The notes under the pieces: generated by a model
The model's database searches: none
What the model saw: the letters and a program-made list of their open reading frames with translations, nothing else
Told to the model about the DNA's origin: nothing
Assembly (NCBI GenBank): GCA_947646655.1
Contig: CANSHI010000001.1
Location: forward strand, 1 to 64,000
Source: an uncultured bacterium
Lineage (GTDB): Bacteria; Bacillota_I; Bacilli_A; RF39; UBA660
Direction of reading: 5' to 3'
Length of the DNA: 64,000 bases
Translations under genes and position numbers: made by a program
Shown: positions 34,045 through 41,911 of the stretch, one piece after another
Position numbering within the stretch: position 1 is the first letter of the stretch
Layout of the letters: every line of letters starts with the position of its first letter

Positions 34045-35945
34045 CTAATCTGCTAATCTATAAGGATCAGTGGCAGTTCCAGTTCCTATCATCGATAAAG
34101 CTGTGTCAGAAGTTAGATTTATTACAGGAACTATACCGCCTGTCTCGTCACTATATAATGTAGATGTAGTGTAATCATAGGCGAATACCATAAATGAAGA
34201 TGCAAATTGCTCTTTGGGTGTCATTGTCCAAAATTCTTTTCCTTTATTAAGATAAAAGTTACTTGTAAGTTCAGAGCCACCAGCTATAAGGACTTCATCT
34301 GCTGATAAAGTCGCGATTGGATACTGCAATTTTCTGTTTCCTACTTCAGAATCAACAGTAAATAAATCTTGTTTTCTGTTACATGTTAATATTGGTGTAA
34401 GTTCTTCATTATTGATTAAAGTCCTTATCGTATTTATTTTAGGCTCTAATCTTTGTTTAGTATTATATTCTTGGTTTTCATTTAGACTTCTGTCATTACA
34501 AAAACCTGAATCAGCTAAATACTCTCTTAAGTTAATAGGAATATTTGTTTCGTACCAATTGTCTAATTCTTTTTTTATAGCTGAATCTTCAATATTAGAA
34601 TGTGCTTCTTCTATTGAAGTAGATGCGGTTTCTCCAGCTGGTCCATACATGTATCCTACATATTTTCTATCATTCCTATTAGTATTATATTGTTTATTTA
34701 ATAAAGCCACTCTGTCTTCACTTTTATCATTATTTTCATGTGCACTTGTTCCATCGTATGCGATCCTTAGCGATCCGTCTCCATTGATTCTTACTATTCG
34801 CCAAAATTTATCGGCAAATTTAACATAATTATTTTGAGTTTCTCCTCTATAATAATATGAAGTACCAAAATCGTCTTGCATCGAGTAAACACTTGACTTA
34901 TCTTCTGACTCAAAATTTTCAATTAAAGCAAATATACCAGCCCAAATATACGCGGTTTCGCCTTCGTTTAAATAAATCTTTATACGACTACTTTCATCAA
35001 CATTACCTAGACTTATACATTCAGAAGTATTTCCTAACTTTTTTATAAATACATCATCTAAATAAAGTTCAAAGGGAACAGATTCATATAAATAATTTGA
35101 ATAACAGAGACTCATATTACCAGATTTATTTGGAGAGAATATAGTGCTATATTCCCAATATCTACTTCCTATCTCCATGGTTAGCAGTTTTTTATCATCA
35201 ATATATTTTATATTATCGCCGTTTGCAATTTCTGATATATCAATATTTTTTAGCTCAATAAGTTTTTCATTATGATCAAATATAGGAGATAACCCAAAAA
35301 TTGGCTTACCGTCTTTTACTCCACTTGGAGTCTGTCCAGCTTTTATTGCACTTATAGCACTTTTCATTTCAAATGGTTCTTTTGATATTTCTTTTTTATC
35401 TCCTATTACAAATTGTGAAAAGAATAATGCATCTAAATCGGCAGTTTGGTCTATATTTAAATTATTTAACGTTATTATTAACTTATAGTATTTTATAGTA
35501 TTGGCTTTAATCGAGATTGCACCGATTAAAGTATGTTCACTTTTTACAGTACTCAGTGGAACATTTTTATTTTCGACTAATGGCGAGTACGGCCCATCTT
35601 CTGTCTCAGACTCTTCTAGAGTATAAGTAAGTGATCCTAAAATATAAGTGTTGACTAAATCTTTAAAATTCATGCTAACAATTGCATCAACTGATCCATT
35701 ATTTTCTAAAGTAAATGTTTTTTCAGCACTTGATCCAAAATCGAGGTTCCCTTTAAATGAGTCATTTCCATCGTTAAAAGTTATGGCAATGTTTCCCGTG
35801 TGAATAGTTAACTCTTCATTTCTTGAATTGTTTTCTATTTGAAAGTAAGCGTACGACCATAGTACACCAATCAAGATTAATGAGCAGACTATTATGCCTA
35901 AAGTTATCCCTTTTCTAATTTTTTTTGTTTTCCTTCATTTTCCAT
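34045..35945 (-). pseudogene. surface protein gene frameshifted at an A8 tract (possible phase switch)
   Basis: The ATG at 35945 has a good ribosome site (AAGGAGACTG) and a perfect promoter, but its frame stops after 13 codons. The downstream frame reads KKIRKGITLG, then a hydrophobic helix, then LWSYAYFQIEN, which is the normal N-terminus of this family. Restoring it needs one extra A in the eight-A run at 35926-35919. If in frame, the product is about 633 residues: SipW-type signal, TasA-like domain, an inserted beta region of about 150 residues (WEYSTIFSPNKSGNMSLCYS), then the lectin-like module (YYYRG, RINGDGSLRIAYDG, CNDRS, WTMTP, GIVPVIN). As assembled it is OFF unless slippage or a weak internal start rescues it. 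Confidence 0.75.
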
Positions 35946-35984
35946 AAAAAACAGTCTCCTTTTTTTTAGTCTCCTATTGTATTA

Positions 35985-36013
35985 ATTATATATTTAATAC
36001 TAGCTTTTGTCAA
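35985..36013 (-). promoter_or_regulatory. promoter of the frameshifted surface gene
   Basis: TTGACA (36013-36008), a 17-bp spacer and TATAAT (35990-35985): a consensus promoter, so transcription is not the limiting step for this gene. Confidence 0.85.
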
Positions 36014-36054
36014 ACCATTTCTAAAGGATCCGTAATAATAAGCATTGCAAAATG

Positions 36055-36080
36055 AAAAAAAGATTTCAATTTTGAAATGT
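36055..36080 (-). terminator. terminator of surface gene 36089-37663
   Basis: ATTTCAA / TTGAAAT stem and a seven-T run on the minus strand, eight bases past the stop codon. Confidence 0.8.
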
Positions 36081-36088
36081 CTCTTTTT

Positions 36089-37663
36089 CTATGGTTCTAT
36101 GTCTTTATCTCTATAAGGATTTGAGATTGTTCCATCTCCAATTAAAGTATTTACATATTCGGAAGTTAAGGAAATTACTGGAGCAATGCCACCTGGGCCA
36201 CTCGTACCATAATTGCTACTTAGTCCCCCATCGGTATAGATAAGAAGCATACTAGCAGTCCCATCATAATAACCAGGAGAGAACGACCAATACCATGCCC
36301 CTTTATATAAATAATAATTTTTATTTGCTGTACTGAACTTTCCGCTTCCCCCTGCTACTATCTCATCTGCTGTTACTAGTCCTACTTTCTCTCCTAAATT
36401 TCCATTTCCTTTTTCTACGTCTTCCTTTGTAAATGCATCATTCTTATTCGCACATATAAAGCTAGGCTGTAAAATCTTTACTGCTTCACTCCAGTACGCT
36501 CCTATTCTTGAACTTGAACCATATCCTGTTACATTTTCACCGTACCCTAATCCTGTATCAATATCCAATCCTGTTGCCTCTTTCCCTGGTGTGGTTCTAT
36601 CATTACAAAATATGTTATCACTTATATATTTGTCATATCCTTTATCTGCTATATTCGTCTTATACCAATTTTCCAATTGTATCTTTATATTTGTTTCCGT
36701 CTCGTTTCTTTGCGCTTCTTCTTTACTTGTACTCGCCTCTCCGTTTGCTCCTCCATACATATATCCTACATACTTTGTATCCGAAGTGTTCGCTGTATTC
36801 CATGCTACATTTTGTAATGCTAATCTATTCGTATCATTCGTTCCATTTTCATATGCACTTGTTCCATCATATATTATTCTTAAACTTCCGTCTCCATTTA
36901 CTCGTATTATTCTCCAGTAAAACCCTGCAAACTTCACATAGTTATCATCTACCGCTCCTCTATAATAATAGCTTGTTCCATAGTCGTCTTCCATTGTATA
37001 CAAGGCATTTGCTGTCTCGTTGGTTGTCGCAGGACTTGAAAATACTGGAGTGCCCTCTTTTACATTTTTTCCTAGCTTTGTAAGAGTCTGTTCAGATGTT
37101 ACGGAATCTTCTAGTATTCCTTCTGTAATTTTAAATTGTGTCTCTAACTTAGCTTGTAAATCTGCTGTCTGATCAAAATCTGTATATTTTAAATTTATTA
37201 TGAGCTTATAATATTTTTTTACTCCCGCTGGGATCGTTATTCCACTTACTAGACCTTTGTCTTTCGTCTCTTTTGACACTGGAACATTTTTATTTGAAAC
37301 TATTTCAGTAAACTCTCCATCTTCTGTATCAGACTCTAAAAAAGTATACGTCATAGATCCTTCTAAGTAGGTGTTTAACAAATTCATCCAACTGACACTT
37401 ACTACTCCGTCTTTTGTTCCAGTATTCTCTATTGTAAAAGTTTTCTCTGCACTCTCTCCAAAGTCTAATTCTCTATTGAATCCATTAGTCCCATCACTAA
37501 ATATTAATTCCATTGTTCCAGTTTGTACTTTCACTTCTTGATTTTTATTTTGTCCTACTTGCCCTATGAAAAAAGCATAAGATCCTAAGAATCCTACTAA
37601 TATTAAAGCACATGTGATTAAACCAATTATTACGCCCTTTTTTACATTTTTATTTTTTTCCAT
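36089..37663 (-). CDS. surface protein: TasA-like domain plus lectin-like module, poly-G promoter
   Basis: This is a 524-residue intact member of the family. It has a basic start, a hydrophobic helix and GSYAFFIGQVGQNKN (SipW-type signal, about 1-35). The TasA-like domain runs to about 175 (TGTMELIFSDGTNGFNRELDFG, TFTIENTGTKDG, LIINLKYTDFDQT). A linker (SEQTLTKLGKNVKEG) leads to one lectin-like module (about 215-515: YYYRGAVDDNYVKFAGFYWRI, RVNGDGSLRIIYDG, CNDRTTPGK, GLGYG, CANKNDAF, WSFSP, GIAPVIS). The N-terminus and promoter closely match the interrupted gene at 15966-17579. Expression is probably switched by the G11 tract in its promoter. Confidence 0.82.
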   Translation of the reverse strand: MEKNKNVKKGVIIGLITCALILVGFLGSYAFFIGQVGQNKNQEVKVQTGTMELIFSDGTNGFNRELDFGESAEKTFTIENTGTKDGVVSVSWMNLLNTYLEGSMTYTFLESDTEDGEFTEIVSNKNVPVSKETKDKGLVSGITIPAGVKKYYKLIINLKYTDFDQTADLQAKLETQFKITEGILEDSVTSEQTLTKLGKNVKEGTPVFSSPATTNETANALYTMEDDYGTSYYYRGAVDDNYVKFAGFYWRIIRVNGDGSLRIIYDGTSAYENGTNDTNRLALQNVAWNTANTSDTKYVGYMYGGANGEASTSKEEAQRNETETNIKIQLENWYKTNIADKGYDKYISDNIFCNDRTTPGKEATGLDIDTGLGYGENVTGYGSSSRIGAYWSEAVKILQPSFICANKNDAFTKEDVEKGNGNLGEKVGLVTADEIVAGGSGKFSTANKNYYLYKGAWYWSFSPGYYDGTASMLLIYTDGGLSSNYGTSGPGGIAPVISLTSEYVNTLIGDGTISNPYRDKDIEP

Positions 37664-37699
37664 AGTTATTTAACATTCCCTTCAGTATATCCTATACTC

Positions 37700-37731
37700 A
37701 TTATACCACCCCCCCCCCCGGGTGTTGTCAA
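37700..37731 (-). promoter_or_regulatory. promoter with a poly-G spacer (11 G), candidate phase switch
   Basis: On the minus strand TTGACA (37731-37726) and TATAAT (37705-37700) are both perfect. They are separated by 20 bp that include 11 consecutive G (37719-37709). Loss of three G would give the optimal 17-bp spacing. The promoter serves surface gene 36089-37663. Confidence 0.8.
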
Positions 37732-37743
37732 GGGTGAATTAAT

Positions 37744-37766
37744 TTTGAAAGGATTTTTTGAAATTT
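37744..37766. repeat. dispersed surface-gene flank repeat, core copy 4
   Basis: TTTTGAAAGGATTTTTTGAA, close to the core at 13962-13983. It lies between the peptide locus and the surface-gene promoter. Confidence 0.4.
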
Positions 37767-37796
37767 AAATCATTTTATATAAGAAAGATTAGCAAA

Positions 37797-37818
37797 GAAA
37801 AAAGGAGATATCCTCCTT
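37797..37818 (-). terminator. terminator of the peptide-export operon
   Basis: AAGGAG-N5-CTCCTT followed by T-run on the minus strand, starting at the stop codon of the last peptide gene. Confidence 0.8.
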
Positions 37819-37985
37819 CAGTTGCAATAGTTTTTGTTTTTAATCCTGCTGATAGACGATCCTATCGTTCTTCCTAAATCGACTAATACTGTTACTAGCC
37901 TCGCAATTGAATTAAAAAGTGTTGTGCTTATTCCTTTGGAAGCACCTCCTATTACTCTTATTAGTTCTTCATTAGATAATACCAT
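37818..37985 (-). CDS. double-glycine-leader peptide B (class II bacteriocin-like)
   Basis: This is a 55-residue peptide. The start ATG follows AAGAAAGGAAAATTTAC. The leader MVLSNEELIRVIGG is a standard double-glycine leader (L, E-L, I/V then GG). It predicts a 41-residue mature peptide that starts ASKGIS, has an amphipathic helix (SIARLVTVLVDLGRTIGSSI) and a basic end with one Cys (KNKNYCN). It lies 18 bases after peptide A and ends the operon. A two-peptide (class IIb) bacteriocin is the best guess. A signalling peptide is possible. Confidence 0.7.
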   Translation of the reverse strand: MVLSNEELIRVIGGASKGISTTLFNSIARLVTVLVDLGRTIGSSISRIKNKNYCN

Positions 37986-38003
37986 GTAAATTTTCCTTTC
38001 TTT

Positions 38004-38162
38004 TTATTTTATTTTTCGCATATTACATTTAGTCGGGTTTAAATAGCCATCGATAAATCCTGCGATTAGAGATACCAAAGCTCCAATGCCTGCTACAAGT
38101 CCATAAACCCAGCCTGATCCTCCACCTTGGATGTTTGCAAGCTCATTTTCTGTTAATTTCAT
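38004..38162 (-). CDS. double-glycine-leader peptide A (class II bacteriocin-like)
   Basis: This is a 52-residue peptide whose ATG follows AGAAAGGATGGAACAT. It overlaps the end of the transporter gene by 20 bp. The leader MKLTENELANIQGG is a canonical double-glycine leader. The mature part of 38 residues has a W-V-Y start, then GLVAGIGALVSLIAGFIDGY with GxxxG spacing typical of class IIb helix-helix partners, and a basic tail with one Cys (PTKCNMRKIK). The C39 transporter immediately upstream would cleave after GG and export it. Confidence 0.75.
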   Translation of the reverse strand: MKLTENELANIQGGGSGWVYGLVAGIGALVSLIAGFIDGYLNPTKCNMRKIK

Positions 38163-40185
38163 ATGTTCCATCCTTTCTAAAGTTTACAATAGTTTTAAAC
38201 GTTTTTTCTTTGTTGCGGTGCGTGATGTAGATTAAAGACATATTTTCGATCGATAATAGATTTTTAAGAATAGATTCTTCCATATTTTCATTAACACTGG
38301 ACAAAGTCTCATCGATAATTAGTATTTGAGGTTTTTTGTAGAGCGCTCTTGCTAAGATAAGTCGAGCTCGCTCTCCGCCTGACAGATTGGATGCACCCTC
38401 TAGTACTGTGGTATGTTCTTTATCTCTACGTTTATTTATAACTTCATCTAATAATGTAATATTAGAAATATATTGAAATCTATCCATATCATAGTCATCT
38501 AAAGTGACATTTTCTAAAATCGATTTTCTAAATATTTTTTCTTCTTGACCTATGTATATCAAATAAGACCTTAAAGAATCGATTGAAATGTCCTTAATGT
38601 TTTTATCATTGAGGGTTATATACCCTTCGTATTTATCTAATAGACCACATAGGCATTTTACTAAAGTACTCTTTCCTATTCCACTTGGGCCTTTGATTAA
38701 AATCTTCTCGCCTTTTTTAAATTGGAAATTAAAGTTTCTAAGTTGATAATGTATTCGATCATATGAGAACGATAAGCTTTTAATTTTAAGATCTGTAAAA
38801 GGTTTATTGTAATTTGGGATAATTCTTTCTTCTCGGACATCATTAAATTCACATATGTTTCTGAATATAGCTTTTCCTTTGAGAAAATATTCGAAGGTAG
38901 TAGTTAAACCTTCAAACGAGAGGAAAAATAAGGAAAATATAGATTCATATGTTATGAGGTCTAAGAAAGTAAATGATTCGCTGATACTTAAATAGCCAAC
39001 TAAACCGATACATAAAATACCAATGTCAAATAATAAAGTTTTAATAAATTTTATACGATGATTAGTTGAATTACTATTTAGACGAACATTTGTATAATTT
39101 TTAAGGGTATCTGTTATGTATTTTAAAAAGAAATTTGTGGCATTTAAATTTTTGATACTTTCTAAACCGTCTAAGTATTCAACTAGTGTTCCCGAATAAT
39201 CATTGTATGTTTTCAAACATTTTTTCTCATTTTTATATAAAATATTTTGTGTAAAAATTGTAATAAAGGTGTATAATATTAGTATAGTCGAATATATGAA
39301 TGTCAATTTTGTAGACAGTATAAGTAAAATCGGATACAAAATGACGATTGTCAATAGATCTAAACTATTGATTATGAAAAGTCTTATGAGTAAGTCTTTT
39401 ATAAAAGTCATATCTTCGATTTTTTTTACTATTTCACCGACTCGTTTATTATGTAAATATTTAATCGGTAATTTAAAAATATGAGATGTAAAATTTTTTA
39501 GAGACTCATCATCAATATATTTTATAACTTTTTCTAACACATTTTCTTTAAAGAGAGTCATGCTGTTGGCAAAAATTCGGCATAAAATTAATACACACGT
39601 TATGAAAATAGGACTTGCTATTTTTAAATTTAAAAGTTTTAGTTGAAAACTAGTTATTAAATTTAATAATAAAATTAATATACAAGAAAATGCAACAATG
39701 ACTATACTGATCTTTTTCTCTTTGATTAGAGGAAAAAATGTTTTGATCAATGATTTACTTTTTTTGAATTTAGGAATTTCACCACGAGAAGTAACAACGA
39801 TCGTGTTTTTTGTAAAAATTTTTCTAAATTCCTCTACAGAATATATTTTTTTACCGTATTCGGGATCCATGGTTAGGATAGTATTTTCTTTTATTTCATA
39901 TATGACAAGAAAATGTTCATAACCATTTTTTAATATATGACCTATTATAGGAAGCTTATTTTTATCAATTTTGTCTAAAGAGATCTTTAAACCATAAGCA
40001 TCAAACCCATATTTTTTTAAGGCTTCTACTAGATTTAGAGCGGATGTTCCTGATGTCGTTGTATTTGTATCTTCTAAAACCAATTCGAGAGGTACATAGC
40101 CGTCATAAAAAGATACAATACTTTGAATACACTTAGCTCCGCATGAAGAAATGTCATCTTGGATAAATATGTCTTTATTTTTCAT
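38143..40185 (-). CDS. peptidase-C39 ABC transporter for double-glycine peptides
   Basis: This 680-residue export ATPase is of the LagD/ComA/NukT type. The N-terminal C39 peptidase has Cys15 in SSCGAKC, His91 in GYEHFLV and Asp107 in MDPEYG. Six membrane helices lie between about 155 and 430. The ATPase has a Walker A near 498-505 (GPSGIGKST), LSGGERARLILARAL, and ILIIDETLSS. It cleaves leaders after GG and exports the peptides. The ATG follows GAGGTGGTGATTTT. No HlyD-like accessory gene is present, and no immunity gene is recognisable downstream. Confidence 0.93.
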   Translation of the reverse strand: MKNKDIFIQDDISSCGAKCIQSIVSFYDGYVPLELVLEDTNTTTSGTSALNLVEALKKYGFDAYGLKISLDKIDKNKLPIIGHILKNGYEHFLVIYEIKENTILTMDPEYGKKIYSVEEFRKIFTKNTIVVTSRGEIPKFKKSKSLIKTFFPLIKEKKISIVIVAFSCILILLLNLITSFQLKLLNLKIASPIFITCVLILCRIFANSMTLFKENVLEKVIKYIDDESLKNFTSHIFKLPIKYLHNKRVGEIVKKIEDMTFIKDLLIRLFIINSLDLLTIVILYPILLILSTKLTFIYSTILILYTFITIFTQNILYKNEKKCLKTYNDYSGTLVEYLDGLESIKNLNATNFFLKYITDTLKNYTNVRLNSNSTNHRIKFIKTLLFDIGILCIGLVGYLSISESFTFLDLITYESIFSLFFLSFEGLTTTFEYFLKGKAIFRNICEFNDVREERIIPNYNKPFTDLKIKSLSFSYDRIHYQLRNFNFQFKKGEKILIKGPSGIGKSTLVKCLCGLLDKYEGYITLNDKNIKDISIDSLRSYLIYIGQEEKIFRKSILENVTLDDYDMDRFQYISNITLLDEVINKRRDKEHTTVLEGASNLSGGERARLILARALYKKPQILIIDETLSSVNENMEESILKNLLSIENMSLIYITHRNKEKTFKTIVNFRKDGTYEINRK

Positions 40186-40204
40186 AAAATCACCACCTCA
40201 ATAA

Positions 40205-40258
40205 TTAAAAGAATATTGTTACTAATAATTTAATAATTTTCATTACTTTGAAAAACAT
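40205..40258 (-). CDS. 17-residue cationic hydrophobic peptide 2
   Basis: MFFKVMKIIKLLVTIFF, preceded by the strong site AAAAGGAGGTAAATAAA. It aligns without gaps with peptide 1 (9 of 17 identical, the rest mostly conservative). Lysines at 4, 7 and 10 lie on one helical face and the rest is hydrophobic. There is no leader. It lies 19 bases upstream of the transporter start. It could be a leaderless membrane-active or signalling peptide. Too short for homology to decide. Confidence 0.6.
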   Translation of the reverse strand: MFFKVMKIIKLLVTIFF

Positions 40259-40295
40259 TTTATTTACCTCCTTTTCTAGATTGCTTTATTTCTTA

Positions 40296-40349
40296 TTAGA
40301 AGAAAAACATTACGATATATTTAACAATTTTTATAATTTTGTAAAACAT
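40296..40349 (-). CDS. 17-residue cationic hydrophobic peptide 1
   Basis: MFYKIIKIVKYIVMFFF, preceded by GGAAAGGAGATG. It is the first gene after the shared promoter element and is followed by TAATAA. Its length, Lys spacing and FF end are the same as in peptide 2, 37 bp downstream. The conserved pattern with different codons argues that both are translated genes rather than chance frames. Confidence 0.6.
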   Translation of the reverse strand: MFYKIIKIVKYIVMFFF

Positions 40350-40386
40350 ATTAATTACATCTCCTTTCCTTACCTCTCTACTCATT

Positions 40387-40416
40387 ATTATACCGGACAG
40401 ATTTTATTTTTCTCAT
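40387..40416 (-). promoter_or_regulatory. promoter-like element of the peptide-export operon, shared with recA
   Basis: On the minus strand it reads ATGAGAAAAAT, eight bases, then TCCGGTATAAT. It is 27/30 identical to 3152-3181 upstream of recA. The TATAAT lies about 38 bp before the start of the first 17-residue peptide. No standard -35 box is present. Confidence 0.6.
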
Positions 40417-40574
40417 GCATTTTAAAAAAAAGTGGCATTTGTGCATACAAATGTACTTAAACAAGATACTTATAATATTTTGACAAAAAACTAAATTTTA
40501 AAGTTTGTATTATTGAACACTTTTATTTCTTTTATTTGACAAAATGAGTAATTGGCAAATAACTTGTTATACAC

Positions 40575-40599
40575 AAAAAAACACTCCTCTTGGGAGTGT
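40575..40599 (-). terminator. terminator of cotZ
   Basis: ACACTCC / GGAGTGT stem followed by seven T on the minus strand. Confidence 0.85.
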
Positions 40600-40629
40600 A
40601 ACTTAAGTCATATTTCTTCTAAAAATTAA

Positions 40630-41055
40630 TTACAAGCATTCAACACATGTATCGTTTAAACATCTTATACTACAAACACAGTCAAGGTTGATAGTAAAGA
40701 AACTGTTTGTACTTACATATGGATAAAGACCTGTATCTTCTGTGTTTGGTGCCAATACTCTAAATGTTGCTGCGTTACATTCTAGTTTTTCTATTCTGAA
40801 TACATTAGAACATTGTGATGGATCTGTACAAGTTGTAATATCTTTGCTTATTGGCATAGATATTGGATTTTGTCCACTTGCGCAGCATGAATACAACATT
40901 ATAGGTCTAGTGTTACAGACACAACAAGTTGTACCGCAGCCAAGAACTGGTTTATCACATGATTCTAAGCAAGCCTCAGGGCCAGAAGCGTTTTGTTGTA
41001 AGATAAGTATTACTTGTAATATTTCAGCTATACCACTATTTTCATTATTAGACAT
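40630..41055 (-). CDS. CotY/CotZ-type spore coat protein
   Basis: This 141-residue protein has 16 cysteines. The start GIAEILQVILILQ, then NTRPIMLYSCC, NVFRIEKLECNAATFRVL and TNSFFTINLDCVCSIRCL match the CotY/CotZ family that forms the disulfide-linked crust or exosporium base layer of spores. A Cys-rich stretch (GCGTTCCVC) replaces the usual Cys-His region. It is expressed from a sigma-K-like promoter at 41085-41111, which fits late mother-cell synthesis. Confidence 0.88.
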   Translation of the reverse strand: MSNNENSGIAEILQVILILQQNASGPEACLESCDKPVLGCGTTCCVCNTRPIMLYSCCASGQNPISMPISKDITTCTDPSQCSNVFRIEKLECNAATFRVLAPNTEDTGLYPYVSTNSFFTINLDCVCSIRCLNDTCVECL

Positions 41056-41084
41056 AATAATTCACCCTTTCATATCTTTCATTA

Positions 41085-41111
41085 TAATTTATGTTTAATT
41101 TTAGAAATAGT
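41085..41111 (-). promoter_or_regulatory. sigma-K-type promoter of cotZ
   Basis: On the minus strand AC (41111-41110), exactly 16 bp, then CATAAATTA (41093-41085). This matches AC-N16-CATAnnnTA, 30 bp upstream of the start codon. Confidence 0.7.
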
Positions 41112-41169
41112 TCAAAAAAACGTATATTTTTTTGTATTTTTATTGTATAATTGTCTAGGTGATAAATAT

Positions 41170-41484
41170 ATGAATTGGATTCAGTATATGATTATAGGTG
41201 TGGTTTTATTAATAATCGTTTTAGTGGCGATTAAGTTTACTGGAAAACATTTCGATGAGGAAATGAACAAACTTATAAAGTATTTAGGTGGTAAGGATAA
41301 TATTATAGATTGTACTGTGAGTATGTCGAGATTTAAAGTGACTTTGAAAGATATTAGTAAGGCCAATAAAGAAGGCATACAAAGATTAGGTGCTAAGGGG
41401 ATCGTAGAAATCGATAATCAATTGAAAATAGTTTTCGATAAAGATTCTAGAGCATTAAAAAAATACATTAAAGATATGCGTTAA
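41170..41484 (+). CDS. membrane-anchored PTS EIIB-like protein without the active Cys
   Basis: This 104-residue protein starts at the ATG after TAGGTGAT. Residues 1-24 form one membrane helix. Residues 38-104 fold like the glucose-family EIIB domain: LGGKDNI, then MSRFKVTLKD, GAKGIVEI.NQLKIVF. In phosphorylating EIIB proteins the motif is C-x-T-R-L, with the Cys carrying phosphate. Here the aligned position is Ser (VSMSRF), so it should not transfer phosphate. I infer a regulatory or structural relic. It is monocistronic, with a hairpin at the 3' end shared with the convergent gene. Confidence 0.7.
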   Translation: MNWIQYMIIGVVLLIIVLVAIKFTGKHFDEEMNKLIKYLGGKDNIIDCTVSMSRFKVTLKDISKANKEGIQRLGAKGIVEIDNQLKIVFDKDSRALKKYIKDMR

Positions 41485-41496
41485 TGTATTTTTTTT
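41458..41496. terminator. bidirectional terminator
   Basis: AAAAAATACATTAA / TTAATGTATTTTTT is a 14-bp stem overlapping the ends of both convergent genes. Confidence 0.9.
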
Positions 41497-41900
41497 CTAG
41501 TTAAAATTACTTTTAAGCAAAATATACTATATACCCCTATAAGACCTGCGGTTATTGGAAGTAAGTACATAACATAGGCATCTCTCAATTCGTATGGGTT
41601 AGCTGGGTTTAGATGTATTTTTACTGTTTTACCAACTTTTTTATTAAATTTGAAGATGACTTTTAATTGGTTAGTATAATTAACATTTTTGTACTTATAA
41701 TCGATATTGATAGAGTTATGTGGTGATTTTTCATTGTTTTCGTTTTCTATTATAGTGGCTTCCACTTTGACAAAATTTTTAGTCTTTACGTACTTATAAA
41801 CACAATAGCTGCTAAGTAGTAAACAAACTAATAAAGAGCATAGTCCACAAATCATAAATGTTTTATTTGTGATACGACGTTTAATTTTAAGTTTTATCAT
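41481..41900 (-). CDS. DUF3592-like membrane protein
   Basis: This 139-residue protein has two membrane helices (about 15-37 and 110-130). They flank an extracytoplasmic beta region with VKVEATIIENE, IDYKYKNVNYTNQL, GKTVKIHLNPANPYE, the layout of DUF3592 proteins. Its function is unknown. It is the last gene of the valS operon, 11 bases after the acetyltransferase. Confidence 0.7.
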   Translation of the reverse strand: MIKLKIKRRITNKTFMICGLCSLLVCLLLSSYCVYKYVKTKNFVKVEATIIENENNEKSPHNSINIDYKYKNVNYTNQLKVIFKFNKKVGKTVKIHLNPANPYELRDAYVMYLLPITAGLIGVYSIFCLKVILTRKKIH

Positions 41901-41911
41901 TTTATTCTCCT

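Noticed and set aside
36508-37083. Long Leu/His/Tyr-rich open frame antisense to surface gene 36089-37663 (also 55156-55572, 57567-57884)
   Set aside because: These mirror the conserved coding strand, have no ribosome sites and recur at the same place in each paralog: shadow frames.
40630-41055. Metallothionein or Cys-rich antimicrobial peptide
   Set aside because: The non-Cys blocks (NVFRIEKLEC, TNSFFTINLDC) match the CotY/CotZ coat family, and a sigma-K promoter fits that role.
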